A stretch of DNA of 64,000 nucleotides from Axinella damicornis (lineage: Eukaryota; Porifera; Demospongiae; Axinellida; Axinellidae): NCBI GenBank assembly GCA_963931865.1, contig OZ007509.1:8587274-8651273 (forward strand), in the 5' to 3' direction. Positions 11,601 through 20,290 of the stretch are shown piece by piece. A program made the position numbers and the translations under genes. A model generated the notes under the pieces. It did no database searches. It had not been told where the DNA came from and saw only the letters and a list, made by a program, of their open reading frames with translations. Within the stretch, counting starts at the first letter, position 1, and each line of letters begins with the position of its first letter.

Positions 11601-13286
11601 CACTGGACCTGTTTCCTTCAGAGTTGAGTTGGAGCATGAGGGACTCATTTGGCGTCGACACCAAGATCTCATTCGAAAACGTCATGTGGAAGAGCTTCCT
11701 TTTCCTCCTGTGGAACTTGAAATCCCTGAGGATGACTCACCTGAATCAGAACCAGAAGTCATACCGACTGCAGAAGTCACACCAGCAACCCAACCTGAAA
11801 ATCCAGACCTGAATGTACCGACACCTACTGGTCGTTATCCAAAGAGAGTTCGTCGACCTCCTGAACGGTATCAAGCTGGACAAACCTCTTAGGGGAGAGG
11901 AGTGCTGTAACTCAGGAACAATGCTCTATTGTATGACATTTAGTGGACACATTCCATTTAGCTACTCAGAGAACTTAGCAACATTGGAATGTATTGGAAT
12001 GTATCATTCTATATAAATAGCCTGTTTGTAAATTGCCAATTGCCGAATATATGCATCAATCTTTGAGTCCACTATACCACAGTTCCGGACTCTCTTGTTC
12101 AGGCCTTCTTTGCCGTTGCCTTTTTCTCAGTCAACTTGTATATAGTCTGCGTTCTTGGTGCTCCTCAGATGATCATTCTTGCGTATACCTTGTAATCCGA
12201 CTTCTTGCTGTTTTAGCCTCTCTTGCTGAAATCTAGCACAGTAGGGTGCGGCCACATGCACATTACTAGTTAGTAAATCCGTCGCGCATGTGCTCCAGCT
12301 ATGTGGACAGACAGACAGACGTATATGTAGCCAGCACTGTGTCTCGGCACTTCGGCGCCGAGACAAAAACCTCGCTGAGAGTTGCTTCAGAGAAGCGACA
12401 GGGAACAGCGTCTGACAATACAGACCGTAACTCCAGAGCCAAACGATAGAGAAACACCAAACTTGGAATGCATAATGAGATGCATCTACACTATCAATAG
12501 AGGATCATGCCATTTACATGCCAATTACCAAGTTCCATGCCAATTACACATGCAATAGTTGAACGCATAATCACACTGTGATCACACTGTGATCACACAA
12601 TGATCACACTGTGATCATGCAATGATCACACTGTGATCACGCAATGATCACATCATCACATCACTTGGGGAATAAGACACATACCTACTGAAGTGGTGAT
12701 GGTCGAGTCTGTTGTTCTGCATTGGGGGCAGGTGTTCCTGAACCACCTCCTGTACTACTTCATTCTCACTATGCATACAGGCTCGGACACACAACATACT
12801 TCTTCCATCCACATGCACACCAACTCACCCACACCCAACAAAATATCCCTTCTCTCTCTTCTTGTACTCTACGTTCCTCTTTCCTCGTCTCAGTCTCTTG
12901 ACTATGAGGTGGAACTGGCATTCGTGATCTGCAAGAAAGGGAAACACAGTCATCAAGGTATTGTGCAGCTCCAGAAGATGCTCATCCTAGCCTCATTCCC
13001 AGGTCCTGCCCAGCTTTTCATCACTTGCAGTACGGTACTGCAAGTGACAAAATGCTGGGCAGGGCCTGGGGATGAAGCTACCTCATCCCCCCTATATATT
13101 TCTGTCCTAATGAGACTCCTCCCACTGCAGGAATCAGAGGCAATGTCCTACGTGGCAGGGTATACAGTAGCCCACGACGTCAGTGCCAGAGACTGGCAGA
13201 TGCACAAGAATGGAGGACAGTGGCTAAAACTTTTGAAACTTTCTGCCCCCTGGGACCCGCCATTGTCACCAAGGCTGCAATTTCTG
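5683..13286 (+). CDS. FAHD2-like fumarylacetoacetate hydrolase-domain gene, three exons seen, frame lesion in exon 3
   Basis: Exons: 5683-5903, 12894-12957 and 13138-13286, with GT-AG borders and matching phases. Exon 1 has [20 protein letters not shown], the FAHD2 start of the FAH fold. Exon 2 has YEVELAFVI with the acidic metal-binding pair. Exon 3 has [14 protein letters not shown] followed by [19 protein letters not shown]-domain proteins are metal-dependent hydrolases or decarboxylases; the exact FAHD2 substrate is unsettled. In exon 3 only two bases separate the TGG codon (13221-13223) from the frame encoding KTFETF (13226 on), so the frame is lost unless this is a sequencing error. N-terminal and C-terminal exons (the GDVILTGTP region) were not found. 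The gene may be a pseudogene, or its ends may lie elsewhere. Intron 1 holds two MITEs and an entire gypsy element. Confidence 0.8.
5939..5982. repeat. Solitary arm of the TAGCCTCG MITE family
   Basis: One arm only (GCAAGCGACAAAAGCTGGGC then GGCCTGGGAACGAGGCC), just after the first FAHD2 exon. No opposite arm is seen nearby, so this is a decayed or truncated copy. Confidence 0.55.
6155..6262. mobile_element. 108-bp foldback MITE with perfect 9-bp TSD
   Basis: The arms TAGCCTCGTTCCCAGGCC and GGCCTGGGAACGAGGCTA continue inward through almost fully complementary sequence (CTTGCAGT...ACTGCAAG). The flanks are the 9-bp repeats AGTGGTATG (6146-6154 and 6263-6271). The copy lies in the large FAHD2 intron. 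Confidence 0.9.
6272..6976. other. Intronic stretch without recognised features
   Basis: I see no conserved exon, RNA gene or repeat that I can name here. A short inverted pair (GACTACGTAAACGTAGTC, about 6890-6907) is the only local structure. Confidence 0.4.
6977..7496. mobile_element. 520-bp TAGCCTCG-family MITE carrying another inserted repeat
   Basis: Outer arms: TAGCCTCGTTCCCAGGCTCC at the left and GGAGCCTGGGAACGAGGCTA at the right, with matching inner parts (CCCAGCTTTTTGTCGC / GCAATAAAAAGCTGGG). The flanks ATACGTGAG and ATACGCGAG match at 8 of 9 positions, as expected for an ageing 9-bp duplication. The interior (about 7024-7440) is a different repeat also found alone and inverted at 34222-34596, so one element was inserted into the other. 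Confidence 0.8.
7696..7874 (+). repeat. 5' LTR of gypsy element 2
   Basis: It starts TGCTGTAACTC and ends TATACCACA (TG...CA). It contains a TATA-like box (TCTATATAAATAG, about 7800-7813) that probably drives the genomic RNA. It is followed by TAAC and then TGGCGACAAGGATGAG, the likely tRNA primer-binding site (7879 on); I could not assign the primer tRNA. Confidence 0.93.
7948..11892 (+). CDS. Intact gypsy Gag-Pol polyprotein (element 2)
   Basis: 1314 codons. Seen in order: a gag capsid-like region (1-200), two CCHC knuckles ([14 protein letters not shown] about 210 and [14 protein letters not shown] about 230), a protease motif [10 protein letters not shown] (about 308), RT with YMDDIL (about 586), RNase H ([13 protein letters not shown]), and an integrase HHCC finger (about 954-990) with catalytic D, D and E near 1017, 1071 and 1107. 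Pairs of knuckles and a short LTR are usual in Mag-like gypsy elements; this subgroup is an inference. All catalytic motifs are present and no stop interrupts the frame, so the copy may be able to move. No env-like frame follows. Confidence 0.96.
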   Translation: MAATFGSIGEYEEGKEDWPQYVERLEHFFAANGIVEDDRKLSVFLSVIGPNAYKLLRSVISPKKPGEKTFEELVTAMTEHHSPAPSEIVQRYKFHSRFRKPGESIATFVSELRSLAEFCNFEGNQLENQLRDRLVCGVNDDQIQRRLLSEAKLTYKRALELAQGLETAAKNVRELQTSSRVPSGPTADSTMGAVHRLRPAPRKKVPDSVCYRCGKPGHFAAKCRFKDAKCHNCGKVGHLRKVCRSKRTNPATGPHDQQQQRTVKHLEAEQLSPEEEEYSLFQMKTPQSNKPFQVEMVIEGHSLSMEIDTGAAFSLVAEDVYRQNWGDKSLTESKVNLRTYSGEQIAVLGCLQVNVEYNGQKAIVPLLVVRGSGPSLLGRDWLSYFKLDWKSINLLQGSSLDHVLQRHKAVFQDGLGKLQGYQAAIQVDPDAQPRFCKARSVPYAMKEMVEKELDRLVEEGTVESVQFSDWAAPIVPVLKADKSSVRICGDFSLTVNQVSKLDRYPIPKVEDLLASLAGGKAFTKLDLSQAYQQVPLDEASKKYVVINTQKGLYQFNRLPYGVSSAPGIFQRIMDSLLADIPGVVVYMDDILVTGPTESDHLAALEEVLSRLEKAGLRLRKTKCQFMVSSVTYLGYTVDSEGLHPTPEKVRAITEAPSPRNVTELKSYLGLLSYYSRFLPKISTILAPLYLLLRHDTPWHWKAKQQAAFLESKQLLTSSRLLIHFNPKFEIVLACDASSYGIGAVLAHRLPDGTEKPIAFASRSLSSAEKNYSQIEKEGLACVFGVKRFHSYLFGHHFTLYTDHKPLLTLFSEHQAVSSQASARIQRWALTLAMYEYTLVFRSTTDHSNADAMSRLPLPEKPDHTPIPVELVLLAETLEEAPITATHIRLWTRRNPVLSQVLQCIQSGWPASCSQDLKPFWFRRTELSVQDGCILWGSRIVIPEPGRERILQELHDGHPGISRMKSLARSFMWWPNMDQEIERMVKSCTECQVHCSAPPVAPLHPWKWPTHPWSRLHLDFAGPFLNNMFLILVDSHSKWLEVFQMSSTTSTAVIQRLRTVFAQFGLPATIVTDNGSNFTSLEFKEFLQRNGIAHVTSSPYHPASNGLAERAVKTFKQGMRKIKQGTLSERMARFLFNYRITPQTTTGLSPAELLQGRRLRSRLDLLKPDIAARVQQKQLKQKESHDRHARARCFEVGDTVFTRNFGKGDDWLPARIVERTGPVSFRVELEHEGLIWRRHQDLIRKRHVEELPFPPVELEIPEDDSPESEPEVIPTAEVTPATQPENPDLNVPTPTGRYPKRVRRPPERYQAGQTS
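11891..11902 (+). other. Polypurine tract of gypsy element 2
   Basis: AGGGGAGAGGAG directly precedes the 3' LTR and overlaps the stop codon region of gag-pol. This is the usual position for plus-strand DNA priming. Confidence 0.85.
11903..12081 (+). repeat. 3' LTR of gypsy element 2
   Basis: Same length (179 bp) and, by eye, the same sequence as the 5' LTR, from TGCTGTAAC to TATACCACA. Followed by the duplicated target GTTCC. Confidence 0.93.
12335..12366. repeat. Short GTCTCGGCACTTC hairpin, repeated at 62.5 kb
   Basis: GTGTCTCGGCACTTCGGCGCCGAGAC folds on itself. A related form occurs near 62532-62556 (GTCTCGGCACTTCAGTGCGGAGAC), so it is a dispersed small repeat. Confidence 0.5.
12565..12662 (+). 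repeat. Short tandem repeat rich in TGATCACA
   Basis: Irregular copies of a unit like ATCACACTGTG and ATCACGCAATG repeat for about 100 bases. It lies in the FAHD2 intron before exon 2. Confidence 0.8.
12988..13080. mobile_element. 93-bp TAGCCTCG-family foldback inside a small FAHD2 intron
   Basis: Arms TAGCCTCATTCCCAGG and CCTGGGGATGAAGCTA enclose complementary CTTGCAGTACGGTACTGCAAG. It makes up half of the 180-bp intron between FAHD2 exons 2 and 3. The flanks GCTCATCC and CCTCATCC resemble a worn target duplication. Confidence 0.8.
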
Positions 13287-13334
13287 GTGTGTTCTTATAT
13301 AGTTTCCAGCACAGAACCTTTATCTCAAATTGAT

Positions 13335-13641
13335 GGTGGTCAGATGGGCCCTTGAATAAGGGGTGGTCAGTTAACAAGGATGGGCCCTTGAAATAAGGGG
13401 AGATCAGTTAACAAAGATGGGCCCTTGAATAAGTGGTGGTCAGTTAACAAAGATGGGCCCTTGAAATAAGGGGAGATCAGTTAACAGGGATGGGCCCTTG
13501 AAATAAAGGATACTCAGTTAACAAGGATGGGCCCTTGAAATAAAGTGGTACTACTCAGTTAACAAGGATGGGCCCTTGAAATAAGGGGTACTTAGTTAAC
13601 AAGGATGGGCCCTTGAAATAAGGGGTACTCAGTTAACAAGG
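13335..13641 (+). repeat. Minisatellite, about 38-bp unit, eight copies
   Basis: Units contain GATGGGCCCTTGAAATAAGG followed by a variable TACTCAGTTAACAAG part. Early copies alternate GGTGGTCAG and GGAGATCAG versions and later ones use TACTCAG, which shows local homogenisation. Confidence 0.9.
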
Positions 13642-13726
13642 GTCTCTGAGAATGTTGACAGACCATATGTGGCAACCACACTCCTGGTATTGCAACTCAC
13701 TGGTAGAATGGTCTTACACTTTGGCT

Positions 13727-14406
13727 AGGGACCAGTCCACTAGCCGTACACTAGCCAGGGGACCAGCACACTAGCCAGGGGACCAGTCCACTAGCCAGGG
13801 GACCAGTCCACTAGCCAGGGGACCAGTCCACTAGCCAGGGGACCAGTCCACTAGCCAGGGGACCAGTACACTAGCCAGGGGACCAGTCCACTAGCCAGGG
13901 GACCAGTACACTAGCCAGGGGACCAGTCCACTAGCCAGGGGACCAGTCCACTAGCCAGGGGACCAGTCCACTAGCCAGGGGACCAGTCCACTAGCCAGGG
14001 GACCAGTACACTAGCCAGGGGACCAGTCCACTAGCCAGGGGACCAGTACACTAGCCAGGGGACCAGTACACTAGCCAGGGGGTCAGTACACTAGTCAAGG
14101 GACCAGTCCACTAGCCAGGGGACCAGTCCACTAGCCAGGGGACCAGTACACTAGCCAGGGGACCAGTACACTAGCCAGGGGGTCAGTACACTAGTCAAGG
14201 GACCAGTCCACTAGCCAGGGGACCAGTCCACTAGCCAGGGGACCAGTCCACTAGCCAGGGGACCAGTACACTAGCCAGGGGACCAGTACACTAGCCAGGG
14301 GGTCAGTACACTAGTCAAGGGACCAGTCCACTAGCCAGGGGACCAGTCCACTAGCCAGGGGACCGGTCCACTAGCCAGGGGGACCAGCACACTAGCCAGG
14401 GGACCA
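13727..14406 (+). repeat. 20-bp minisatellite with higher-order structure
   Basis: More than 30 copies of CACTAGCCAGGGGACCAGTC or its GTA variant. A marked variant (GGTCAGTACACTAGTCAAGG) recurs near 14081, 14181 and 14301, so blocks of five to six units have themselves been duplicated. Confidence 0.95.
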
Positions 14407-14478
14407 AGAAATCCACTGACATGGCACACAGATCTGTGACTTCAATTGTGCGATGGGACATTGTTACTGGTAGCAACA

Positions 14479-15217
14479 TCATCTGGCTAGCTCAGTATTG
14501 ACATGATCAGCTAAAAGAGAGGACATTGGGTGGAAAAGTAAAAATGACACTCCCAGATGAACGAAAAAGGATGTTCCATTTGCAGCAGTAGCACGTTCCA
14601 CCTGAACAAATCCTTGTGCTGCCCCTTGTCCTAGTGTGCGATGGGACAACTCGTAGAATACATCAAAAATGCCAATTCGCACAGACTCAATGGGTATTGG
14701 AGTCTGACTTCGAATTACAATTGGTTCGCAAGGCAGAGGAACTGAAATAGATACACATTCGTATGACAGAGTTGTATCGTTAGGGACGTCAATTCCCTCT
14801 TCTCCACCATGTGTTCCTTTCAGTATCTGTTCTCCTGAAAAGGTGACAAGAAATCCACCAATTCAAGTCCCAAAACATTTCGAACGAGTGTTGCCGGTGA
14901 GAATCCAGCGATTCACGATTGCATTAATTTGGGTAGTTCGCCTAATTGGTTGTAGGGTGGCACTGAGAAGATTAACAATTTGGCACTTTAGCTACTCTCT
15001 GGTTTTCTACTTTAGCGATGCTTTTGGCAACTTTGGGAGTCTTGTTGGTTTCAAAAACACTTGAAGGTGAAGGTTCCTTGCCTTCTAATTTATTATTTGA
15101 AGAGCTTTCCAGGCGTTTGTTATGTGTTACATAATGGGCGTGTCGTGCCGTCCCTACATAGAGAGTTCTACCGACTCTCTGATAAGTAGTCTCCACACAC
15201 ATGGTTCCAGAGTACAT
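14479..15217 (-). CDS. Possible two-exon minus-strand gene, unrecognised
   Basis: A long stop-free stretch (about 14839 down to 14479) starts after a good acceptor (TTTTCAG) and encodes ESVRIGIFDVFYELSHRTLG and then GFVQVERATAANGTSFF. Upstream on the same strand, 15217 to about 14990 opens with ATG and encodes CVETTYQRVGRTLYVGTARH and a lysine/serine-rich tail; its donor site is weak. I do not recognise a family. It could be a lineage-specific gene, a transposon fragment or chance. Confidence 0.3.
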
Positions 15218-15524
15218 ACAGATCTGTTCACAACTAAAGGTGTGTATAAGTGTTCATAGGTTATTCCTTTGTATGTCAACTACAGGCAGAGGTAGATACA
15301 GAAGTAAGTTCACAAAGAGGAGACTCTGTTATAACAGTTGCCCATAAGGATAGGTGTTTGGGAGCATACATGAGTTACATCATATGGCATGTGCCCTCAG
15401 AATTCTACTTGTATTGCAGTAGGGAACAGGCAATAATATATGAACGAATCTTATCCACACAGGCCTCTGCAAACGTAGCTATGTGCTGCACTATGCAGTC
15501 ACACAGCGAAGTTCTCTTGTATAC

Positions 15525-15600
15525 CAACTTGAGTTCGGAAAACAAGGTTTACCGACATTTCAACTGAATGCTCCAGTCGTCATCAGGGCAATATGAAATT
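15525..15600 (-). repeat. Dispersed GACTGGAGCATTCAG motif (retroelement-like 3' end)
   Basis: The segment matches 24590-24660 closely and, inverted, the starts of the duplicated blocks at 15702 and 17729. At 24.6 kb the minus strand reads [20 protein letters not shown]. Motifs of this kind recur near the ends of some invertebrate retroelements; the family assignment is uncertain. Confidence 0.45.
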
Positions 15601-15701
15601 AGTGTGGGAACGCTCTACTTATATATCATTCTACTTCAAGGATACATGTGACTAGAGTGTGAAGGTCAGCATTGGTCGACCCCGCCCCCCAGCCTTCCAT
15701 G

Positions 15702-17728
15702 ACTGGAGCATTCAGTTGAAATGTCAGAAATCCTCAAGTTGGCAAACTCAAGTTGGTATACAGAGACCTTCGCAATGTGATGATACAGCCAACTAAGAAG
15801 CAGTCACTTAAGCTGTTCTTTAAGTAAACTGTGTTGTTTTTTAATGAAAGTAATGCCCCATTGTGATTATTTTGCAATGTCTTTGTTTTCACTGTGCCCC
15901 CATTGGCCCCCATATCACATTCAACAACACCCAAGGGAGATACCCCCCTCCCCACACACACACCCACACACGTGCATGTACACACTGGATAGCAATCAGA
16001 AGGCCTTGGGTTTGAATCCCAACTGAGATCCCAGATATTTCTTTCTAAGCAGACATGCACAACCATGAAACTGTAAATGTTTGTCTGAAGGAACTACTCG
16101 TATGTAGTGCCTGACATCACCATGTGAGTTCATCACTCTCCTTAGCACTCTGCATGACCTTGTCTGTGAGTGTTCACAAGCTACAATGGGAATGAGGTGA
16201 ATAACACTGCTGAATGCTTGTACATGGTCAGTTGACATGTGACTCCCAGTACCAATGTTGCACTCAGGCCAAGTTCCACAACAATCAGCTATACATGATG
16301 ACCTGATTATTACACTCCTGGTAGGGGAAAAATTGTACCGCGTAAATAATTGATAATAAATAACTCGTTCGCGAGATAGGAATGTCCTACAGAGATTCTG
16401 ACTACACAGTCTTGATCGCTACCATGCAGCAACCCAACCGCACAATTTTGGTGCTGAAACTCACCATGGTGGTAGAGATACAAGCGCTTTTGTTGTGCCG
16501 TTGGTCGCCATTGCTCGATCGCTCTCTTCGAAGTTCATTGCCAGTACAGTCTTACGAAGGCCCCACAAAGATTCTGACCATACAGCCGTGATCACTGTCG
16601 CTTACATGCCAAAACTCACCGTGCTCAGTTGTGAGTGCTGTAATAATGTCTTGTCTTCTCAGTTGTGAGTGCTGTAATAATGTCTTGTCTTCCTTTTGGT
16701 CGCCATTGCTCGCGACGACTGAGCGTGGTTGCCACGTGGCATGTGCGTGAATTAGAGCGAATTGCAATACTTAGCTTGCGCTACGGCGAGTCGCAACCGG
16801 GGTTGCAACGCGGCTATGAACGGTACTTCAGAGCACTCTAAATAATTTCTGATCTTCCCTATCTATATATAGCTATCATGGTACTCACGTCATGTGTGAT
16901 AATTGGAACGAACTGTCACACTTAGCTTAATTGTGCTACCGTTTAACCGTGGCTACCAGGAGTGCAGTTGCCCCTCGAACTAAGGACAAACAATTTCATA
17001 GCTGTCATTGGAGTGAAGGATGTGCACTATATCCTGGGTACATGGATGCTAACATGACACCATCAATGCACATAGAGGCATATCACTGCCAGCATGTCAG
17101 CTGCAGACTGGTGGGCTATACATTCACTTTCAGTTTTGGTGTATACATAATATAATTGCTTCCTGCTAGTGCACATGTAATTATGTCAACAGTATAAAAC
17201 GTATAAACATCTAGCTAAATGTGTAACACTTGACCAAGTTTACTTTCTAGTTTTGCCACCTTTAACACATGCAAGAAGTAATGATAGCAGTGGCTCCTCT
17301 GCACCTGTAGTTATTACCATTTCATCACCCTAGCAAATGATCTGGGTTTCTTAGCCAACCTGCACACCCTGGAAGTTGGCTCCCTTGGTCACTTTGACAA
17401 GGAAGCAACCACCACTCTTCGCGCCATTCTCCCCAACCTAACATGAGGAGATCTGAATCTCTCGCCTCCTACTTGAACTTAGCAAGATGACAGAATATTA
17501 ATTCTGCTCCTCCCAAATCTTCCAAGCAAGACAGAGTACTATTGGAACATGAATACCCCCTCATTCGTCCGTTCCCAGCATGAACATCCCTAATCACATA
17601 ATATCATGTCTAGTTTCAGACAGTGTACCAAATTTAATGTTGTTTTCTTGTATATAGGTGCTTGCCAGGGACCTTTATCAGTTCTTGAATGCTGAATGGA
17701 TACGACTGTGTCCAAGCAATCGTATGTC
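15702..17728 (+). repeat. Copy A of a head-to-tail duplicated block
   Basis: It runs from GGAGCATTCAGTTGAAATGT to CCAAGCAATCGTATGTCCTG and is highly similar to copy B right after it. It includes a CA-rich microsatellite, a tRNA-like B box (GGGTTTGAATCCCA, near 16010) and, near 17330-17445, a plus-strand remnant reading ANDLGFLANLHTLEVGSLGH. It has about 650 extra bases (16326-16974) absent from copy B. Confidence 0.85.
16000..16060 (+). repeat. tRNA-derived SINE-like segment
   Basis: GGATAGCAATCAGAAGGCC followed by GGGTTTGAATCCCAACTG resembles the internal promoter of a tRNA (the B box is GGTTCGAATCC). No acceptor-stem pairing is seen, so it is a tRNA-like SINE head rather than a tRNA gene. 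The second copy is at 18015-18060. Confidence 0.5.
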
Positions 17729-19072
17729 CTGGAGCATTCAGTTGAAATGTCTGAAATCCTCAAGTTGGCAAACTCAAGTTGGTATACAGAGACCTTCGCC
17801 GTGTGATGATACAGCCAACTGAGAAGCTGTCACTTAAGCTGTTCTTTAAGTAAACTGTGTTGTTTTTTAATGAAAGTAATGCCCCCATTGTAACAGGTGT
17901 GATTATTTTGAAATGTCTTTGTTTTCACTGTGCCCCCATTGGCCCCCATATCACATTCAACAACACCCAAGGGAGATACCCCCCTCCCCCCCACACACAC
18001 CCACACACACACACACTGGATAGCAATCAGAAGGCCTTGGGTTCGAATCCCAACTGAGATCCCAGATATTTCTTTCTAAGCAGACACGCACAACCATCAG
18101 AAACTGTAAATGTTTGTCTGAAGGAACTACTCGTATGTAGTGCCTGACATCAGCATATGAGTTCAGCACTCTCCTTAGCACTCTGCATGACCTTGTCTGT
18201 GAGTGTTCACAAGCTACAATGGGAATGAGGTGAATAACACTGCTGAATGCTTACTTGTACATGGTCAGTTGACATATGACTCACAGTACCAATGTTGCAT
18301 TCAGGCCAAGATCCATAACAATCAGCTGTACATGATGACCTGATTAAACTAAGGACAAACAATTTCATAGCTGTCATTGGAGTGAAGGATGTGCACTATA
18401 TCCTTGGTACATGGATGCTAACATGTGACCATAATGCACGTAGAGGCATATCACTGCCAGCATGTCTGGTGGGCTAATACATGTACATTCACTTTCAATT
18501 TTTGGTGTATAATTGCTTCCTGCTACATTGTAGTGCACATGTAATTATGTCAACAGTATAAAACAGTATAAACATCTAGCTAAATGTGTAGCACTTGACC
18601 AAGTTTCCTTTCTAGTTTTGCCACCTTTAACACATGCAAGAAGTAATGATAGCAGTGGCTCCTCTGCACCTGTAGTTGTTACCATTTCATCACCCTAGCA
18701 AACGATCTGGGTTTCACAACCTGGATACCCTGGAAGTTGGCTCCCTTAGTCACTTCAACAAGGAAGCAATCTCCACTCTTCACACCATCCTCCCCAACCT
18801 ATATAACGTGCGGAGATATCTCTTGCCTCCTACTTGAACTTAGCAAGATCACAGTATCCTGCTCCTCTTCCAAACAAGACAGAGTACTATTCGGAACATG
18901 AATACCCCCCTCATTCATCCGTTCCCATGAACATCCCTAATCACATAATATCACATCTAGTTTCTGTACCAAGTTTAATGTTGTTTTCTTGTATAAAATT
19001 AGGTGCTTGCCAGGGACCTTTATCCGTTCTTGAATGCTGAATGGATACACCTGTGTCCAAGCAATCGTATGT
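17729..19072 (+). repeat. Copy B of the duplicated block
   Basis: Same order as copy A: the GGAGCATTCAG start, CA microsatellite, B box GGGTTCGAATCCC (near 18040), ACTAAGGACAAACAATTTC, the LANDLGF remnant (18695-18800, with a small deletion) and the CCAAGCAATCGTATG end. The junction CCTGATTA/AACTAAGG marks where copy A has its extra segment. Confidence 0.85.
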
Positions 19073-19303
19073 GATCATGCAAACAATGACGTATTTCTCC
19101 CCCCATGACAACCATAACCGCATAAGTAAGTGGAGTGTTCACTTCCACCCACCTGGACATTATTCACAGCATTCCTGAAGGTCTAACAGCTAGGTATTAA
19201 CACCCTGGAGCACATAAGTGTAAACAGATTTTATACTCAGTGTGCTCATGCTGTTTTCATTTACCATAATTGTTTATCAACCACATTCACCAGTTTATAT
19301 AAC

Positions 19304-19604
19304 GTATTAGATGTGGGGATGGCGATGCCAATAAGTATGGAAACAAGGTAGGGATGATAGCATAAACTGAAACTTAAACATACAATCATATCCCCATCCA
19401 TACAACTTTTGGTTTAATTAGCATGCAGTAGGTTAGCCTCATACCCTACTCAGTCTGGAAATGAGGCTAACATTAAGAGTTGATGTAACATGAGAAAAAG
19501 ATGTAGGGATATCTGGGGATATGTACGTTTAAGTTTCAGTTTATGCTTATCATCCCTACCTTGTTTCCATACTTTTTGGCATCGCCATCCCTACATCTTA
19601 ATAC
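19304..19604. mobile_element. 301-bp MITE with about 75-bp terminal inverted repeats
   Basis: Left arm TTAGATGTGGGGATGGCGATG, continuing through AAGTATGGAAACAAGGTAGGG; the right arm is its reverse complement ending CGCCATCCCTACATCTTAA. The centre holds another small hairpin (AGCCTCATACCC ... GGAAATGAGGCTA, about 19434-19470). The border may carry a TTA target duplication, as in PIF/Harbinger elements, but this is not clean. Confidence 0.8.
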
Positions 19605-19805
19605 ATTTTTAAAAAATGTTTTTTATTATTACTTGTTTCTGTACATTTTACCTCCACTCCCACAGTTCTCTCATGGACATAATATCAGTCCATGCACATA
19701 GCAAGCGAAGCAATAATCGTTCTGAGACTGAATAGCTTAGTTGACCAATACTCTCTCATATAAAATAACCACACACACACACACACACATGTTGACAGAA
19801 TGGAA

Positions 19806-20165
19806 TTAGGCTGTACTGCCATGGTGAAGCTGTCTCTGTCTGTGTAAGAAGTTGTATTTAGTAAGTCCAGTCCAGCAGTCTAGTGTTCCCGCCCGTAGTA
19901 CTAGTTCAGGCCTGCCATACATTAGGCCCCTATGTGGTTCCCTCTTGGACCATCCATGGCACTTGTCGAAGTGACCAAAGGAGCCAACTTCCAGGGTGTC
20001 CGGGTTGACTAAGAAACCCAGATCATTTGCTAGGGTGATGAAATGGTAATAACTACAGCAGCCACCGCTATCATTACTTCTTGCATGTGTTAAAGGTGGC
20101 AAAACTAGAAAGTAAACTTGGTCAAGTGCATTTAGCTAGATGTTTATACTGTTGACATAGCTAGC
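19806..20165 (-). repeat. Inverted third partial copy of the 15.7-19.1 kb repeat
   Basis: On the minus strand this segment repeats copy A around 17180-17400, including GGTGGCAAAACTAGAAAGT and the LANDLGFLVNPDTLEVGSF reading. It then diverges into new sequence. It shows the block is a dispersed repeat family and not only a local duplication. Confidence 0.75.
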
Positions 20166-20290
20166 TAGCTAATTACAGTCAGGCCTAGGGGAATAATCCT
20201 TGTATTTCCAGTTTGCACTTCCCAACTAGAAGTGCAAACTGAAATGCTTACACCATATCAGTTCCCTGCTGTGATACATGTGGCATTCTG
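20165..20290. repeat. Dispersed repeat with AACTAGAAGTGCAAACTGAAA
   Basis: GTTTGCACTTCCCAACTAGAAGTGCAAAC is a hairpin. The part from AACTAGAAGTGC through TTCCCTGCTG recurs at 34710-34765 and TCAGGCCTAGGGGAATAAT recurs at 20349. Confidence 0.6.

Larger units (their letters stand above)
7691..12086 (+). mobile_element. Complete young Ty3/gypsy retrotransposon, element 2 (with TSDs)
   Basis: The element runs from 7696 to 12081 and is bounded by the 5-bp direct repeat GTTCC (7691-7695 and 12082-12086). It has two 179-bp LTRs that I read as identical, a TGG-start primer site four bases after the 5' LTR, one intact gag-pol frame, and a polypurine tract just before the 3' LTR. Identical LTRs mean recent insertion, because both are copied from one template. 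It sits in the sense direction inside an intron of the FAHD2-like gene. Confidence 0.95.

Noticed and set aside
7948..11892. Envelope gene that would make gypsy element 2 a retrovirus-like element
   Set aside because: The polypurine tract and 3' LTR follow the integrase frame at once, leaving no room for an env frame.
13727..14406. CRISPR-like array (regular 20-bp repeats)
   Set aside because: There are no unique spacers; units are directly adjacent and the genome is a eukaryote. It is a minisatellite.
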